A model generated the notes under the pieces. The model searched no databases, was not told where the DNA came from, and saw nothing but the letters and a program-made list of their open reading frames with translations. DNA of 64,000 nt, taken from positions 38,082 through 102,081 of the forward strand of contig JAFLCN010000014.1 of the NCBI GenBank assembly GCA_017303555.1. The letters are read 5' to 3'. Shown one piece after another: positions 1 to 7,292 of the stretch. Source of the stretch: Planctomycetota bacterium. GTDB lineage: Bacteria; Planctomycetota; Phycisphaerae; Phycisphaerales; UBA1924. Positions within the stretch are counted from its first letter, which is position 1. Each line of letters begins with the position of its first letter. Both the position numbers and the translations under genes were made by a program.

Positions 1-508
1 ACAGCGGCCTTGGACATGCGAAGGACCTCCGGTCGGGAATCGGGGATTCGACCGGGCGGAGTCTATCGGCGGCCCGGCACCGGGTGCGATTCGCACAAAG
101 TGCGCGGGCGTTCGATGGTTTTCGCAGACTTTGCGCGCTTCGTCCTCCGGGTGTTTCCGGACGAAGCAAAAAAACCGCCGGAGGAGTGACGCAACGGCGG
201 CTTGCACCGTTCGCGCCGAACCACCCCCCATGGTGAGACGCACCTTGCGGCCCCGGAGAACGCCGCGAACGACGTCCCGGAGCGGGCAACGTGGCCACTC
301 CCCCGGCGTATTCGTCTCAGTGGGTCGCGCGCACCGTCAACCCCTTCTGGCCCACCCCGAAAATCCCCACCCCGTGGCACCCCGCACGATCCCCGCCCCG
401 GGCGAGGGGAAACCGTCCGCGCTGTGGGTTTGACCCGCTGAGAACGAACTGAGCACATCTCTGCCGCCAAATGAACCGGGGAGTGCGCAGGATTCAGTGA
501 GAATTTGT
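1..508. other. Gene-poor upstream region of the first sigma factor gene
   Basis: No convincing coding sequence is visible in either direction; the open frames here lack a family signature and look like GC-driven artefacts. The one clear structure is a hairpin at 137-167: arms GCTTCGT/ACGAAGC, then a 3-nt bulge (CCT), an inner CCGG/CCGG stem and a GTGTTT loop. An A-run follows it on the plus strand, so it is not a canonical terminator for either direction. The last bases form the promoter region of the sigma factor gene. Confidence 0.6.
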
Positions 509-514
509 TATGCT
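509..514 (+). promoter_or_regulatory. Extended -10 promoter candidate for the ECF sigma gene
   Basis: The sequence TGTTATGCT contains an extended -10 element (TG, one base, TATGCT). No good -35 is visible, as is common for extended -10 promoters. The expected start of transcription is about 6-8 bases downstream, on or next to the ATG at 520, which would make the mRNA leaderless. This is inference from spacing only. Confidence 0.35.
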
Positions 515-519
515 GGAGT

Positions 520-1185
520 ATGCGCAAGAACCCGACAACCTCGGGGCCTGCGACGGGGCGGGAGGCGGACTCGGAACCTGGTGGTTCGTCGGGGCCACCG
601 GCCGACCGTTCGTCCGAGCCGGCCACGGGAACCGTCACGGTGCTCCTTCGGGGGGCGCGGTCGGGCGACAACGCGGCCCGGGAGAAGCTGTTCCGGCTGG
701 TAGCGGAGGAACTGCGGGGAATCGCACGCGGGATGGTCGGGCCAAACGGCTGGCCGTCGCTCGGGCTCGAGGTCACCTCGCTCGTCAACAGCGCGTGCGT
801 TCGGCTTTTGGGACGCGAGCAACTGGATGCGGAGGATCGGCGGCATTTCTACTTCCTGTTCGGCCGGGCGATGCACGATGTGCTGGTCGAGACGGTCAAG
901 GCATCGCAGACGCAGAAGCAGGGGGGCGACCGCAAGCGTGTGGTGCTGATGGATGCCATGGCGGAGGACGGCCCGAGCATCCAAGCCGACCTGCTGGATC
1001 TGCGCGGCGCGCTCGAGGAATTTCGTGGGGTCGATGCCGAAGCGGCCCAAGTGGTCGAGATGAGGTACTTCGCGCAGCGTTCGATCCGCGAGACCGCGGA
1101 GATTCTCGGTCGGTCGGTGGCCTCGGTGCGCCGAGACTGGGCGTACGCCTCGGCGTGGTTGAACGATCGTCTCTCGGGAGAATGA
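520..1185 (+). CDS. ECF-subfamily RNA polymerase sigma factor (planctomycete type)
   Basis: A 221-residue sigma factor that would direct RNA polymerase to a regulon not visible here. The sigma-2 part includes the run LFRLVAEELRGIARGM, the word EVTSLVNSACVRLLG, and then FYFLFGRAMHDVLVE. The sigma-4 part ends with the helix-turn-helix SIRETAEILGRSVASVRRDW. This arrangement matches the sigma-70-like ECF group expanded in Planctomycetota. I chose the ATG at 520; an in-frame TTG at 505 lies within the likely -10 element. A GGAG sits only one base upstream of the ATG, too close for a normal ribosome site, which again suggests leaderless translation. The kinase gene follows after 87 bp, and the pair probably forms a phosphorylation-linked signalling unit. 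The family is certain; the target genes are unknown. Confidence 0.9.
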   Translation: MRKNPTTSGPATGREADSEPGGSSGPPADRSSEPATGTVTVLLRGARSGDNAAREKLFRLVAEELRGIARGMVGPNGWPSLGLEVTSLVNSACVRLLGREQLDAEDRRHFYFLFGRAMHDVLVETVKASQTQKQGGDRKRVVLMDAMAEDGPSIQADLLDLRGALEEFRGVDAEAAQVVEMRYFAQRSIRETAEILGRSVASVRRDWAYASAWLNDRLSGE

Positions 1186-1272
1186 ATGAATCTGGCACAA
1201 AGCGCGCGCCGGGTTGAGCACCGACGGTGCCCGATGACGGCGGAGTGGACACGATGTGGGAGATGACCATCG

Positions 1273-3507
1273 GTGCCGAACTCGTGGGATGAAAAATCTG
1301 TTTACCTGACCGCGCTGACCCTGCGGGGCGAAGACCGCGAGGCGTTCCTGCTCGGGGCGTGCCCGACGCCGGAAGCCCGGGCGCGGATCGAGCGGCTGCT
1401 GAGCCGCGCCAGCGGTGAGCGGGTCACGCCCAGGCCGGAGATGTCGGGCGAAGCGCCCTTCGGTGGCGTGGCGCCGGGGACGACGCTGGACGAGTTTCGG
1501 ATTCTGCGCGAGATCGGGCGGGGCGGGATGGGGACGGTCTATCTGGCGGAAGACCTGTTGCTGCACCGCGAGGTGGCGGTGAAGGTTCTGCCGGAGCACC
1601 TTGCCGGTTCCGAGCGGGCGCTGGCGCGCTTCCGCGATGAGGCGCGGAATGCCGCGGGTTTGAGGCACGCCTCGATCGTTCCGGTCTACAAGCTGGGAAC
1701 AGATCGCGGGCTGCACTACATCGTCAGCGAGTACATCGACGGAACAACGCTCGGCCAGATGCTCGAAGCGGAGAGGCAGGCGAGGAAGCAGGCTTCGGCA
1801 ACGGGGTCGGCGCAGAAGTGGACGAGGCAGGCGGCGCAGATCGCTGCCGCCATCGCGGACGCGCTGGATTGCTCGCACCGGGAAGGGATCCTGCACCGGG
1901 ATGTGAAGCCCTCGAACATCCTGATCGACCGGGCGGGCGCCGCGAGGCTGACGGATTTCGGGATCGCCAAGCGGCTTGCGCCGGGCGAGGACATGCTGCA
2001 CACGCAGGCGATCGGGACGTGCCACTACATGAGCCCGGAGCAGGCCTCGGTGGAGGATGCGCGGATCGATCAGAGGAGCGACGTGTTCTCGCTGGGCGCG
2101 GTGCTGTACGAGATGCTGACGCTCAAGCGCGCGTTCGACGGCGCCGATGCGAACCAGGTTCTCAAGGCCGTGATGTCGGACGATCCGCCACGCGCGCGGT
2201 CGATCGACCGGACAATCCCGCGCGACCTCGAGACGATTTGCCACAAGGCGCTCGAGAAGTCGCCGGCGCGCCGATACCAGTCGGCGGCGCACATGGGGGC
2301 GGACTTGCGGGCGTTCCTGGCGGGGCTTCCGATCCTGGCGCGTCCGCCGGGCATCGTCCGGCGTGCATCGATCTTCGCGTCGCGCCATCGCGTGCCGCTT
2401 GCGGCGGGGATGTTTGTTGCGCTCGGATTGGCGTTGCTGCTCACTTGGAACCGGATGGCCGCGTCGCGCGATGCCGGGATGGCGTGGGTGTCGATCGAGT
2501 CGGGGGCGGCTCCGCTGCGGGTGCTGATTCAGCGGTATGACCAGGCCACGCTGGAGCTTGGCACGGCGACGCGGGACGCGGGCTCGACGCCGATACGGGA
2601 GATGAAGCTGAGCCCGGGGCAGTACAGGATCACGCTGGTAACGGCGGACGGCGGGAGCTTTGCGGAGTTCAACGCGGTGCTGCTCTGGCCCGGGGCGGCG
2701 AACGCGCTCAACCTGAGCATTGATTCGGGCGCGCCCGCGCCGGTCGGCGCCACGCCGAAGCCGGGGCGAAACCTCAGCGCGCGACTGCTGCCGACGCAGC
2801 AGGTGGTTGAGTCGATGGTGGCGGTGGACGCGGGCTCGTACCAGTTCGGCTGGTCGAAGTTTCCCGATCCGGTTGCGATGGCACGGAGCGTCACGCTGCC
2901 GAAGTTTTTCATCGATCGGACCAAAGTGTCGAACCGCGAGTACGCGCACTTCCTGCAGGCGACCGGGCGGACGCCACCGCCGTATTGGAAGGAACTTGAG
3001 GGCAAACCCGGGGTCGCGGACTTTCCGGCGGCGAACGTCACGCTGGAAGATGCGGAGGCGTACGCGCGCTGGAGCGGCAAGCGGCTGCCGACGATGTTCG
3101 AGTGGCAGGCCGCGATGCGGGGCCCCGGGGGCTGGCGCTATCCGACGGGCGAGAAGCTCGATCCGTCGCTGGAGTTGCTCGAGCCCTCGCAGGAAGTGCT
3201 GCTGGCGGAGCAATCGTGGGATCCGGAAGTTCTGTTCCGGATCTACGCCGGCAACTGCGCGGGTGTGCAATCGCCGGATCCATTCGCGACGCCGTCGGGC
3301 ATCCTGCACTGTTTCGGGGGCGTGCGTGAGCTTTCGGGGAGCATCGCGTTTCCGAGGCAGGATGTTGTGATGCTGGGCAGGGCGTGGTCGGAATCGCTGC
3401 GCTACGCCGACCTGACGAGGACGCGAACGACGCCGTACACGGGGGCGTCGCTGAAGAGTGGTTTTCGATGTGCAAAGAGTTCGGCGCCGCCCGTCGCGAC
3501 GCCGTGA
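1273..3507 (+). CDS. Membrane Ser/Thr protein kinase with C-terminal FGE/SUMF1-like domain
   Basis: A 744-residue transmembrane kinase. The kinase domain (about residues 75-345) has the glycine loop GRGGMGTVY (82-90), catalytic Lys104, HRDVKPSN (208-215), DFG (228-230) and the SPEQ activation-segment end. One membrane helix lies at about 375-391, so the kinase is cytoplasmic and the rest periplasmic. From about 515 the protein resembles a formylglycine-generating/sulfatase-modifying-factor fold: VAVDAGSYQFG, FFIDRTKVSNREYAHFL, YARWSGKRLPTMFEWQAA and the terminal GFRCA. The usual RGGSW motif is changed to GRAWS, so the domain is more likely a ligand sensor than an enzyme. GTG at 1273 is used because TGA stops the frame at 1264. 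It lies just downstream of the ECF sigma gene, its probable partner. Confidence 0.9.
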   Translation: MPNSWDEKSVYLTALTLRGEDREAFLLGACPTPEARARIERLLSRASGERVTPRPEMSGEAPFGGVAPGTTLDEFRILREIGRGGMGTVYLAEDLLLHREVAVKVLPEHLAGSERALARFRDEARNAAGLRHASIVPVYKLGTDRGLHYIVSEYIDGTTLGQMLEAERQARKQASATGSAQKWTRQAAQIAAAIADALDCSHREGILHRDVKPSNILIDRAGAARLTDFGIAKRLAPGEDMLHTQAIGTCHYMSPEQASVEDARIDQRSDVFSLGAVLYEMLTLKRAFDGADANQVLKAVMSDDPPRARSIDRTIPRDLETICHKALEKSPARRYQSAAHMGADLRAFLAGLPILARPPGIVRRASIFASRHRVPLAAGMFVALGLALLLTWNRMAASRDAGMAWVSIESGAAPLRVLIQRYDQATLELGTATRDAGSTPIREMKLSPGQYRITLVTADGGSFAEFNAVLLWPGAANALNLSIDSGAPAPVGATPKPGRNLSARLLPTQQVVESMVAVDAGSYQFGWSKFPDPVAMARSVTLPKFFIDRTKVSNREYAHFLQATGRTPPPYWKELEGKPGVADFPAANVTLEDAEAYARWSGKRLPTMFEWQAAMRGPGGWRYPTGEKLDPSLELLEPSQEVLLAEQSWDPEVLFRIYAGNCAGVQSPDPFATPSGILHCFGGVRELSGSIAFPRQDVVMLGRAWSESLRYADLTRTRTTPYTGASLKSGFRCAKSSAPPVATP

Positions 3508-3552
3508 GTGTGTGAGTGGTTCGGTGGGTTCGAATATTTTGGGAGCTGGGTG

Positions 3553-4002
3553 ATGCCGAAGTATCAGATTCGGAATGCGATGGTTTTGTACTCGATGGAC
3601 AAGCTGGACGGAGCGATGCCGGTGCCGCCGGCGCGTGAGTGTCCGCTGAAGTTCGAGAAGGAATTGGGCGACGAGATGGCGAAGATCGGGCGTTTCAGGC
3701 AGTTGTGCGACGACCTGAACGCGAGTGCGCCGATCGACGCGTTCGATCTGAGGGACGCCCGGGAGCAGTTGAAGGCGCGTGTGGCCACATTGCTCGTGCT
3801 GGAGGGGGCGCAGAAGGTTTCGCTCGATGGAGGTTCGCAGCCGACGTACCGGCCGATTCCGCCGTGGCACTGGACGGAGGACTATTTCCAGTTTGATAAC
3901 GGAGGGGGGCTCCACACGCCGTGGTCGATCGATGTGCCGCTCGCGACGCCGACGCACCGGGCCTATCCGTGCCTTCGCCTGGCGTTCGAAGAGCTTCCGT
4001 AA
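3553..4002 (+). CDS. Hypothetical protein upstream of a tyrosinase-like gene
   Basis: A 149-residue protein I do not recognise. It begins MPKYQIRNAMVLYSMDK and has an alpha-helical middle (ELGDEMAKIGRFRQLCDDL, REQLKARVATLL). The C-terminal half is rich in Trp, Pro and His (TYRPIPPWHWTEDYFQF). No signal peptide or membrane helix is visible. The ATG at 3553 is preceded by GGGAGCTGGGTG, which contains a plausible ribosome site; the frame is open further upstream but no better start is seen. The stop lies 4 bp before the ATG of the tyrosinase-like gene, so the two are probably co-translated and may work together, for example as a chaperone or partner. That role is only inferred from position. Confidence 0.7.
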   Translation: MPKYQIRNAMVLYSMDKLDGAMPVPPARECPLKFEKELGDEMAKIGRFRQLCDDLNASAPIDAFDLRDAREQLKARVATLLVLEGAQKVSLDGGSQPTYRPIPPWHWTEDYFQFDNGGGLHTPWSIDVPLATPTHRAYPCLRLAFEELP

Positions 4003-4006
4003 CGGG

Positions 4007-4693
4007 ATGGGGCCAGCCGCGGCCCTGAGGCGGCGTGGAGCGCGAGCGATGCGACTTCCGGGACCATTGTTCGATGCCGTGCGGTTGCACATGAGCTGGC
4101 ACGGTGATTGGCATTATGCAAGGCTCAATCCCGCGGCCGTTGGCCGGGACGGGCAGGCGATCATCGAGCGCGCGCGGGTCCGCTTTCCGGATGCGATCTG
4201 CATGGTCGATGAAGGGTCGGGTGAGCAATTCCTGACCTTTCATCGGCACATGCTGAGACACTACAAGTGGATTGTGCAGAACACTCCGGTTCCCGGATAC
4301 GTCTTTGACATGTGGGACGAGCTGCCCCCGTGGGTGACGGCGCGGCTGGGGGCCGAGTACATGGCCGGCTTTGAGGCTGCGCTCGCGGAGCTGCTCGCCG
4401 GGCCGAGCCTGGATGAGCTCGGCGCGTTTCTGGAGAGCACGCCGCGGGCCGCCCGCAGGCGGTTTCACGGTGTGCACGAATTGTGCCATGTCGCGATCGT
4501 GGATATCGAAGCGGAGCAGTACCCGTCGGACGAACGACGCCGCGACGCGTCGATGGGCGACATGAAACTCGCGCACTACAACGAGCACTTCTGGAGCCTG
4601 CACCACTGGATCGACAGCCTGTACTCGGCGTGGCAAATCGGGCACGGAATTGTGCCGAATGTTTCGCCGCTCAGACCCGATCACGGTCATTGA
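4007..4693 (+). CDS. Tyrosinase-like type-3 copper protein
   Basis: A 228-residue protein whose His spacing matches the binuclear copper sites of tyrosinases and hemocyanins. The CuA-like part has RLHMSWHGDWHYA followed by EQFLTFHRHMLRHYKW, which parallels the FLPWHR segment of tyrosinases. The CuB-like part has HELCHVAIVDIE and then HYNEHFWSLHHWIDSLYSAW, matching the hallmark DPxFxLHHxxxDRxW region. Established members oxidise phenols or bind oxygen; the substrate here is unknown. It is shorter than typical tyrosinases and has no visible export signal. The start could be 4007 or the internal ATG at 4049. It sits 4 bp after a hypothetical gene in the sigma/kinase cluster. Assignment rests on motif reading, not alignment. 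Confidence 0.65.
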   Translation: MGPAAALRRRGARAMRLPGPLFDAVRLHMSWHGDWHYARLNPAAVGRDGQAIIERARVRFPDAICMVDEGSGEQFLTFHRHMLRHYKWIVQNTPVPGYVFDMWDELPPWVTARLGAEYMAGFEAALAELLAGPSLDELGAFLESTPRAARRRFHGVHELCHVAIVDIEAEQYPSDERRRDASMGDMKLAHYNEHFWSLHHWIDSLYSAWQIGHGIVPNVSPLRPDHGH

Positions 4694-4733
4694 ACGCGAG
4701 CCAATCGCGCACGCCGGTCACTCACCCGTGATT

Positions 4734-5663
4734 TCAGGCGGATTGGAGCAAACGACCCCGAGCGGGCGTGAGCGGGAAGCCGGCCAGACGCTCAAGAACC
4801 GAAACAGGCGAAATGTCGGGCTTCACCTTTGCCTCGGGCGGCACGATCACCGTCTGCTCGAGCGCGTACTGACCCGAGCGCACGCTGTGCGCGAGCACGT
4901 CGGTGTAGCACATCCAAACCTGGTTCGGCCGGAAGGACATCTGGCGTGCCTGCGGGGCGCGCTGGAATTCTTCGTTGCCCTTCAGGAAGTCGTGGAAACC
5001 GAGCATGAACTGGTCGTACGCCGTGCGATCGGGAACATTGATGCCGATGGCGCGGCCGAGCTTCGCCGCGGCACGCTTCATCGCGGCGGAGCCTCCCTTG
5101 ACTTCTTTCAGCCCGGCCTGGAGAGCGTACTTGTCCGCGAGCGCATCAAAGGGGCCGGAGACGCGCCAGACGCGGTCCTTGCTCGGGTTGATCTGCGTGA
5201 AGAGGCGCAGGATGCCGCCGCCGCGCGTGGGGCGGGAGGGGAAGGCATCGACGTGCATGAGATCGTTGCGCTGCTTGAGAGGTAGGTCGCGACCCTGCTC
5301 TTCGAAGGGGCGGAAGGAGGCGTAATCGGTCTTCCACTTGCCGGCGTAGGGCGGGCAGACGCGGGCGAGGAGCGCAAGGGCACGCTTGGAAAAATCCGAC
5401 ATGACCTGGAGGAGCTGTTCGGCTTCCTGCGGAGTCTTGGTTGTGGCGCCGGTGACCTTGTGGGCGGCGGGCTTGTAGGCGACGTTCTTGTGGAGCGCCG
5501 AGGCGTTGTTCTGGAGGCCGAGAAGGAAGTCGATATCGGCTTGTTTATCAAAGAGCGAGTGATCGGGCAGGGTGACGATCTTGCCGGCCTCGAGCGCTTC
5601 GCACGCGATGGCGCCAACGGAGTTGGAGGCGAGTTGTTCTTTGGAAATTGTGACGATGTCCAC
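4734..5663 (-). CDS. kdoO: Kdo hydroxylase (Fe(II)/2-oxoglutarate type, KdoO family)
   Basis: A 309-residue protein of the Kdo_hydroxy family, which converts the outer Kdo sugar of LPS to D-glycero-D-talo-oct-2-ulosonic acid. Recognisable segments are ALEAGKIVTLPD, the metal-binding NDLMHVDAFPSRP, RLFTQINPSKDRVWRVSGPF, AYDQFMLGFHDFLK, and VWMCYTDVLAHSVRSGQYALEQT, which carries the second ligand His; it ends in SVLERLAGFPL. The HxD and distal His that bind iron are present. I chose the GTG at 5663 because GGAG lies 6 bases upstream; the frame runs further upstream into sequence containing a TATAAT promoter element. It implies Kdo-containing outer-membrane glycolipid. The convergent tyrosinase-like gene ends 40 bp away. 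Confidence 0.85.
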   Translation of the reverse strand: MDIVTISKEQLASNSVGAIACEALEAGKIVTLPDHSLFDKQADIDFLLGLQNNASALHKNVAYKPAAHKVTGATTKTPQEAEQLLQVMSDFSKRALALLARVCPPYAGKWKTDYASFRPFEEQGRDLPLKQRNDLMHVDAFPSRPTRGGGILRLFTQINPSKDRVWRVSGPFDALADKYALQAGLKEVKGGSAAMKRAAAKLGRAIGINVPDRTAYDQFMLGFHDFLKGNEEFQRAPQARQMSFRPNQVWMCYTDVLAHSVRSGQYALEQTVIVPPEAKVKPDISPVSVLERLAGFPLTPARGRLLQSA

Positions 5664-5714
5664 TTGGAGCTCCGGAGGGATCGGTTGAATGTTCGGATCG
5701 GTCGACCCGAGGAG

Positions 5715-5720
5715 AATTAT
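5715..5720 (-). promoter_or_regulatory. -10 element upstream of the Kdo hydroxylase gene
   Basis: A perfect TATAAT reads leftwards here, about 50 bases upstream of the chosen GTG start. No good -35 is found at 16-18 bases. It supports translation starting downstream at 5663 rather than at the far end of the open frame. Confidence 0.4.
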
Positions 5721-5908
5721 AACCAAAGTGAGAGAACCCTCATTCTGGGGGGGGGCCGCTCTGGCGCGGCGCGTGGTGGAGGCGCGCATTCCGAAGGCGG
5801 ACAACCCGGAAGGGCTGCGTTCGGCTCCGCGTGGCCGGCGGCGTTGCTCAAAGATCCTCAAGCGGGCGCGGAGACAACGATCGCCCGATGAAAATTCGAT
5901 GGGTGCAT

Positions 5909-5934
5909 GAAAAAACCCCTGCGAAAGCAGGGGC
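5909..5934 (-). terminator. Rho-independent terminator of tRNA-Ala
   Basis: On the minus strand, stem GCCCCTGC/GCAGGGG with a TTTC loop is followed by a run of six T. It lies 12 bp past the 3' end of the tRNA and fits termination of that transcript. Confidence 0.85.
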
Positions 5935-5945
5935 TTTGTCGGAAG

Positions 5946-6018
5946 TGGAGCGGAGGAGGGTCGAACTCCCGACCTCGTCATTGCGAACGACGCGCTCTAC
6001 CAACTGAGCTACCGCCCC
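5946..6018 (-). tRNA. tRNA-Ala, anticodon CGC
   Basis: The minus strand folds into a full cloverleaf of 73 nt. The acceptor stem GGGGCGG pairs with CCGCTCC and the discriminator is A. The D arm is GCTC-AGTTGGTA-GAGC, the anticodon stem CGTCG/TGACG with loop TTCGCAA (anticodon CGC, reading GCG), and the T arm GGGAG-TTCGACC-CTCCT. The 3' CCA is not encoded, so it must be added post-transcriptionally. A terminator follows directly. Confidence 0.95.
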
Positions 6019-6207
6019 GACAAATTGTGCCCCGGTGGGCTTGGAGGCCCTGCGGGGTGGGGAGTGTAGCGCGGAGCGGGTGGATTGCCAAGCGTTCGGA
6101 TTCGCGGGCGGGTGCCGCGTGCTGGATTGGGACCTTGCGGGAGGATCCGTTGCACCCGCTTGGGCAAAGGGGCTGGAATCGCGCGAACCCGCCGGGTGCG
6201 GCGGGGC

Positions 6208-6232
6208 TATTCTATTGAGAATTGATTCTCAA
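6208..6232 (+). promoter_or_regulatory. Zur/Fur-type operator with overlapping promoter element
   Basis: A perfect 18-bp inverted repeat, TTGAGAATTGATTCTCAA, spans 6215-6232, 37 bp before znuA. It resembles Fur-superfamily boxes (AGAAT and its complement around a short centre). A possible -10 (TATTCT, 6208-6213) directly abuts it. Upstream of a zinc importer, the sensible reading is repression by Zur when zinc is sufficient. Zur itself is not in the window, so the regulator is inferred. Confidence 0.75.
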
Positions 6233-6269
6233 ATTGTACCGATCGCAGCCGGACCGGGGTTGTTGCACG

Positions 6270-7253
6270 ATGACGAGAGCGCACGTTCAAGATTGGGTTC
6301 GGGGCCGGGTCGTTTGGGCTCTTGGCTGTGCCGCGGCGGGGCTTCTCTCGGCGCTTGCGTGGGGCGCACCGGCCGCCGGTTTGAACACGGTTGTCACGAT
6401 TCCGCCTGTCAAGGGGCTGGTGGCACCGCTGCTGCCCGAGGGCTCGGCCTTGCGGGTCTTACTGACGCCGGGGCGGAGCGAGCACAACTACGAATTCACG
6501 CCGGCGGACATGGCGTCGGTGGAGCAGGCGGACCTGGTCGTGTTCGTCGGGCTGTGGCTGGAGCCACGCGTTGAAAAATTCCTGGATGCGAATCCATCGA
6601 CGAGGCGTGTGGATGTCGGTCTCGCCGATGCAGCGGGCGTCCACGCGGACGAGGATGAGAAGCACGAACACGGTAAGGAAGCGGCGGGGCACAAGCACGA
6701 TGATGCGTGCGAGCACTCGGTCGATCCGCATGTCTGGCTCGATCCGGTGCTGATGAAGCAAGCGCTGCCCACGTTGGCGGCGGGCGTGCGCCGCGCGATG
6801 GAGCAGCGGGGATTGTGGAGTGCGGGTGCGGAGCAGCGGTTGAACGAGTCGCTCGCGAAGGAAACGGCGCGGATCGAGGAAATCGACCGGGAGTTTCGCG
6901 AGGCGCTGGCACCGTTCAAGGGGGCCAAGATCGTGACGCACCATGCCGCGTTCGGGCGGATGGCGCTGCGGTACGGCTTGACGGTGGCGGAGGTGCTCCG
7001 CGTGAACGAAAACGAGGATCCGACGCCGGGTCGAATCGCGGCGGTGGTGCAGGCGGTCAAGAAGGAAGGCGTGCGCGTGATTTTCGTCGAGCCGCAGTTC
7101 AATGCGGCCATGGCGGAACGTGTCGCGAAAGCAGCCGGCGTGAAAGTGGGCAGGCTTGATCCGATTGGCGACGGAGACTGGTACGCCATGATGCGGGGGA
7201 ACCTGAATGCGCTTGTTCAGGGGCTGAGCGAGGGAAAAGCAGAGAACCGATAG
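6270..7253 (+). CDS. znuA: Zinc ABC transporter substrate-binding protein ZnuA
   Basis: A 327-residue periplasmic metal-binding lipoprotein-like receptor of the cluster A-I family. The N-terminal hydrophobic stretch (WALGCAAAGLLSALAWGAPAA) is a signal peptide. Mature landmarks include VLLTPGRSEHNYEFTP with the first ligand His, SVDPHVWLDP with the second, GAKIVTHHAAFGRMALRYGL with the third, and IFVEPQFNAAMAERVAKAAG. Between them is a charged His-rich loop (KHEHGKEAAGHKHDDACEH), a feature of zinc-specific members. The ATG at 6270 was chosen over an upstream in-frame ATT/ATG region overlapping the operator. It heads the znuA-znuC-znuB operon, with the Zur-type palindrome just upstream. Confidence 0.93.
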   Translation: MTRAHVQDWVRGRVVWALGCAAAGLLSALAWGAPAAGLNTVVTIPPVKGLVAPLLPEGSALRVLLTPGRSEHNYEFTPADMASVEQADLVVFVGLWLEPRVEKFLDANPSTRRVDVGLADAAGVHADEDEKHEHGKEAAGHKHDDACEHSVDPHVWLDPVLMKQALPTLAAGVRRAMEQRGLWSAGAEQRLNESLAKETARIEEIDREFREALAPFKGAKIVTHHAAFGRMALRYGLTVAEVLRVNENEDPTPGRIAAVVQAVKKEGVRVIFVEPQFNAAMAERVAKAAGVKVGRLDPIGDGDWYAMMRGNLNALVQGLSEGKAENR

Positions 7254-7275
7254 GTCCTATGAGACCCATAGGACC
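7253..7275. repeat. Short perfect inverted repeat between znuA and znuC
   Basis: GGTCCTATG, spacer AGACC, CATAGGACC forms a 9-bp perfect stem that begins on the last base of the znuA stop codon. There is no T-tract, so it is not an obvious terminator. It could tune the znuA to znuC message ratio or be part of the degenerate tandem repeat family seen again inside the znuC end (ATGGG units). Confidence 0.6.
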
Positions 7276-7292
7276 CTTGTGACCTATTCATC

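Noticed and set aside
63..788. Minus-strand frame of 241 codons covering the sigma gene start
   Set aside because: Overlaps the conserved sigma factor in antisense and lacks any motif.
508..4092. Open minus-strand frame of 1194 codons
   Set aside because: Arg/Pro/His-rich shadow of the sigma factor and kinase genes; no family motif. Long antisense frames are expected at this GC content.
5664..5981. Upstream extension of the Kdo hydroxylase
   Set aside because: The extension overlaps the tRNA and crosses a TATAAT element; family similarity starts after GTG 5663, which has a proper ribosome site.
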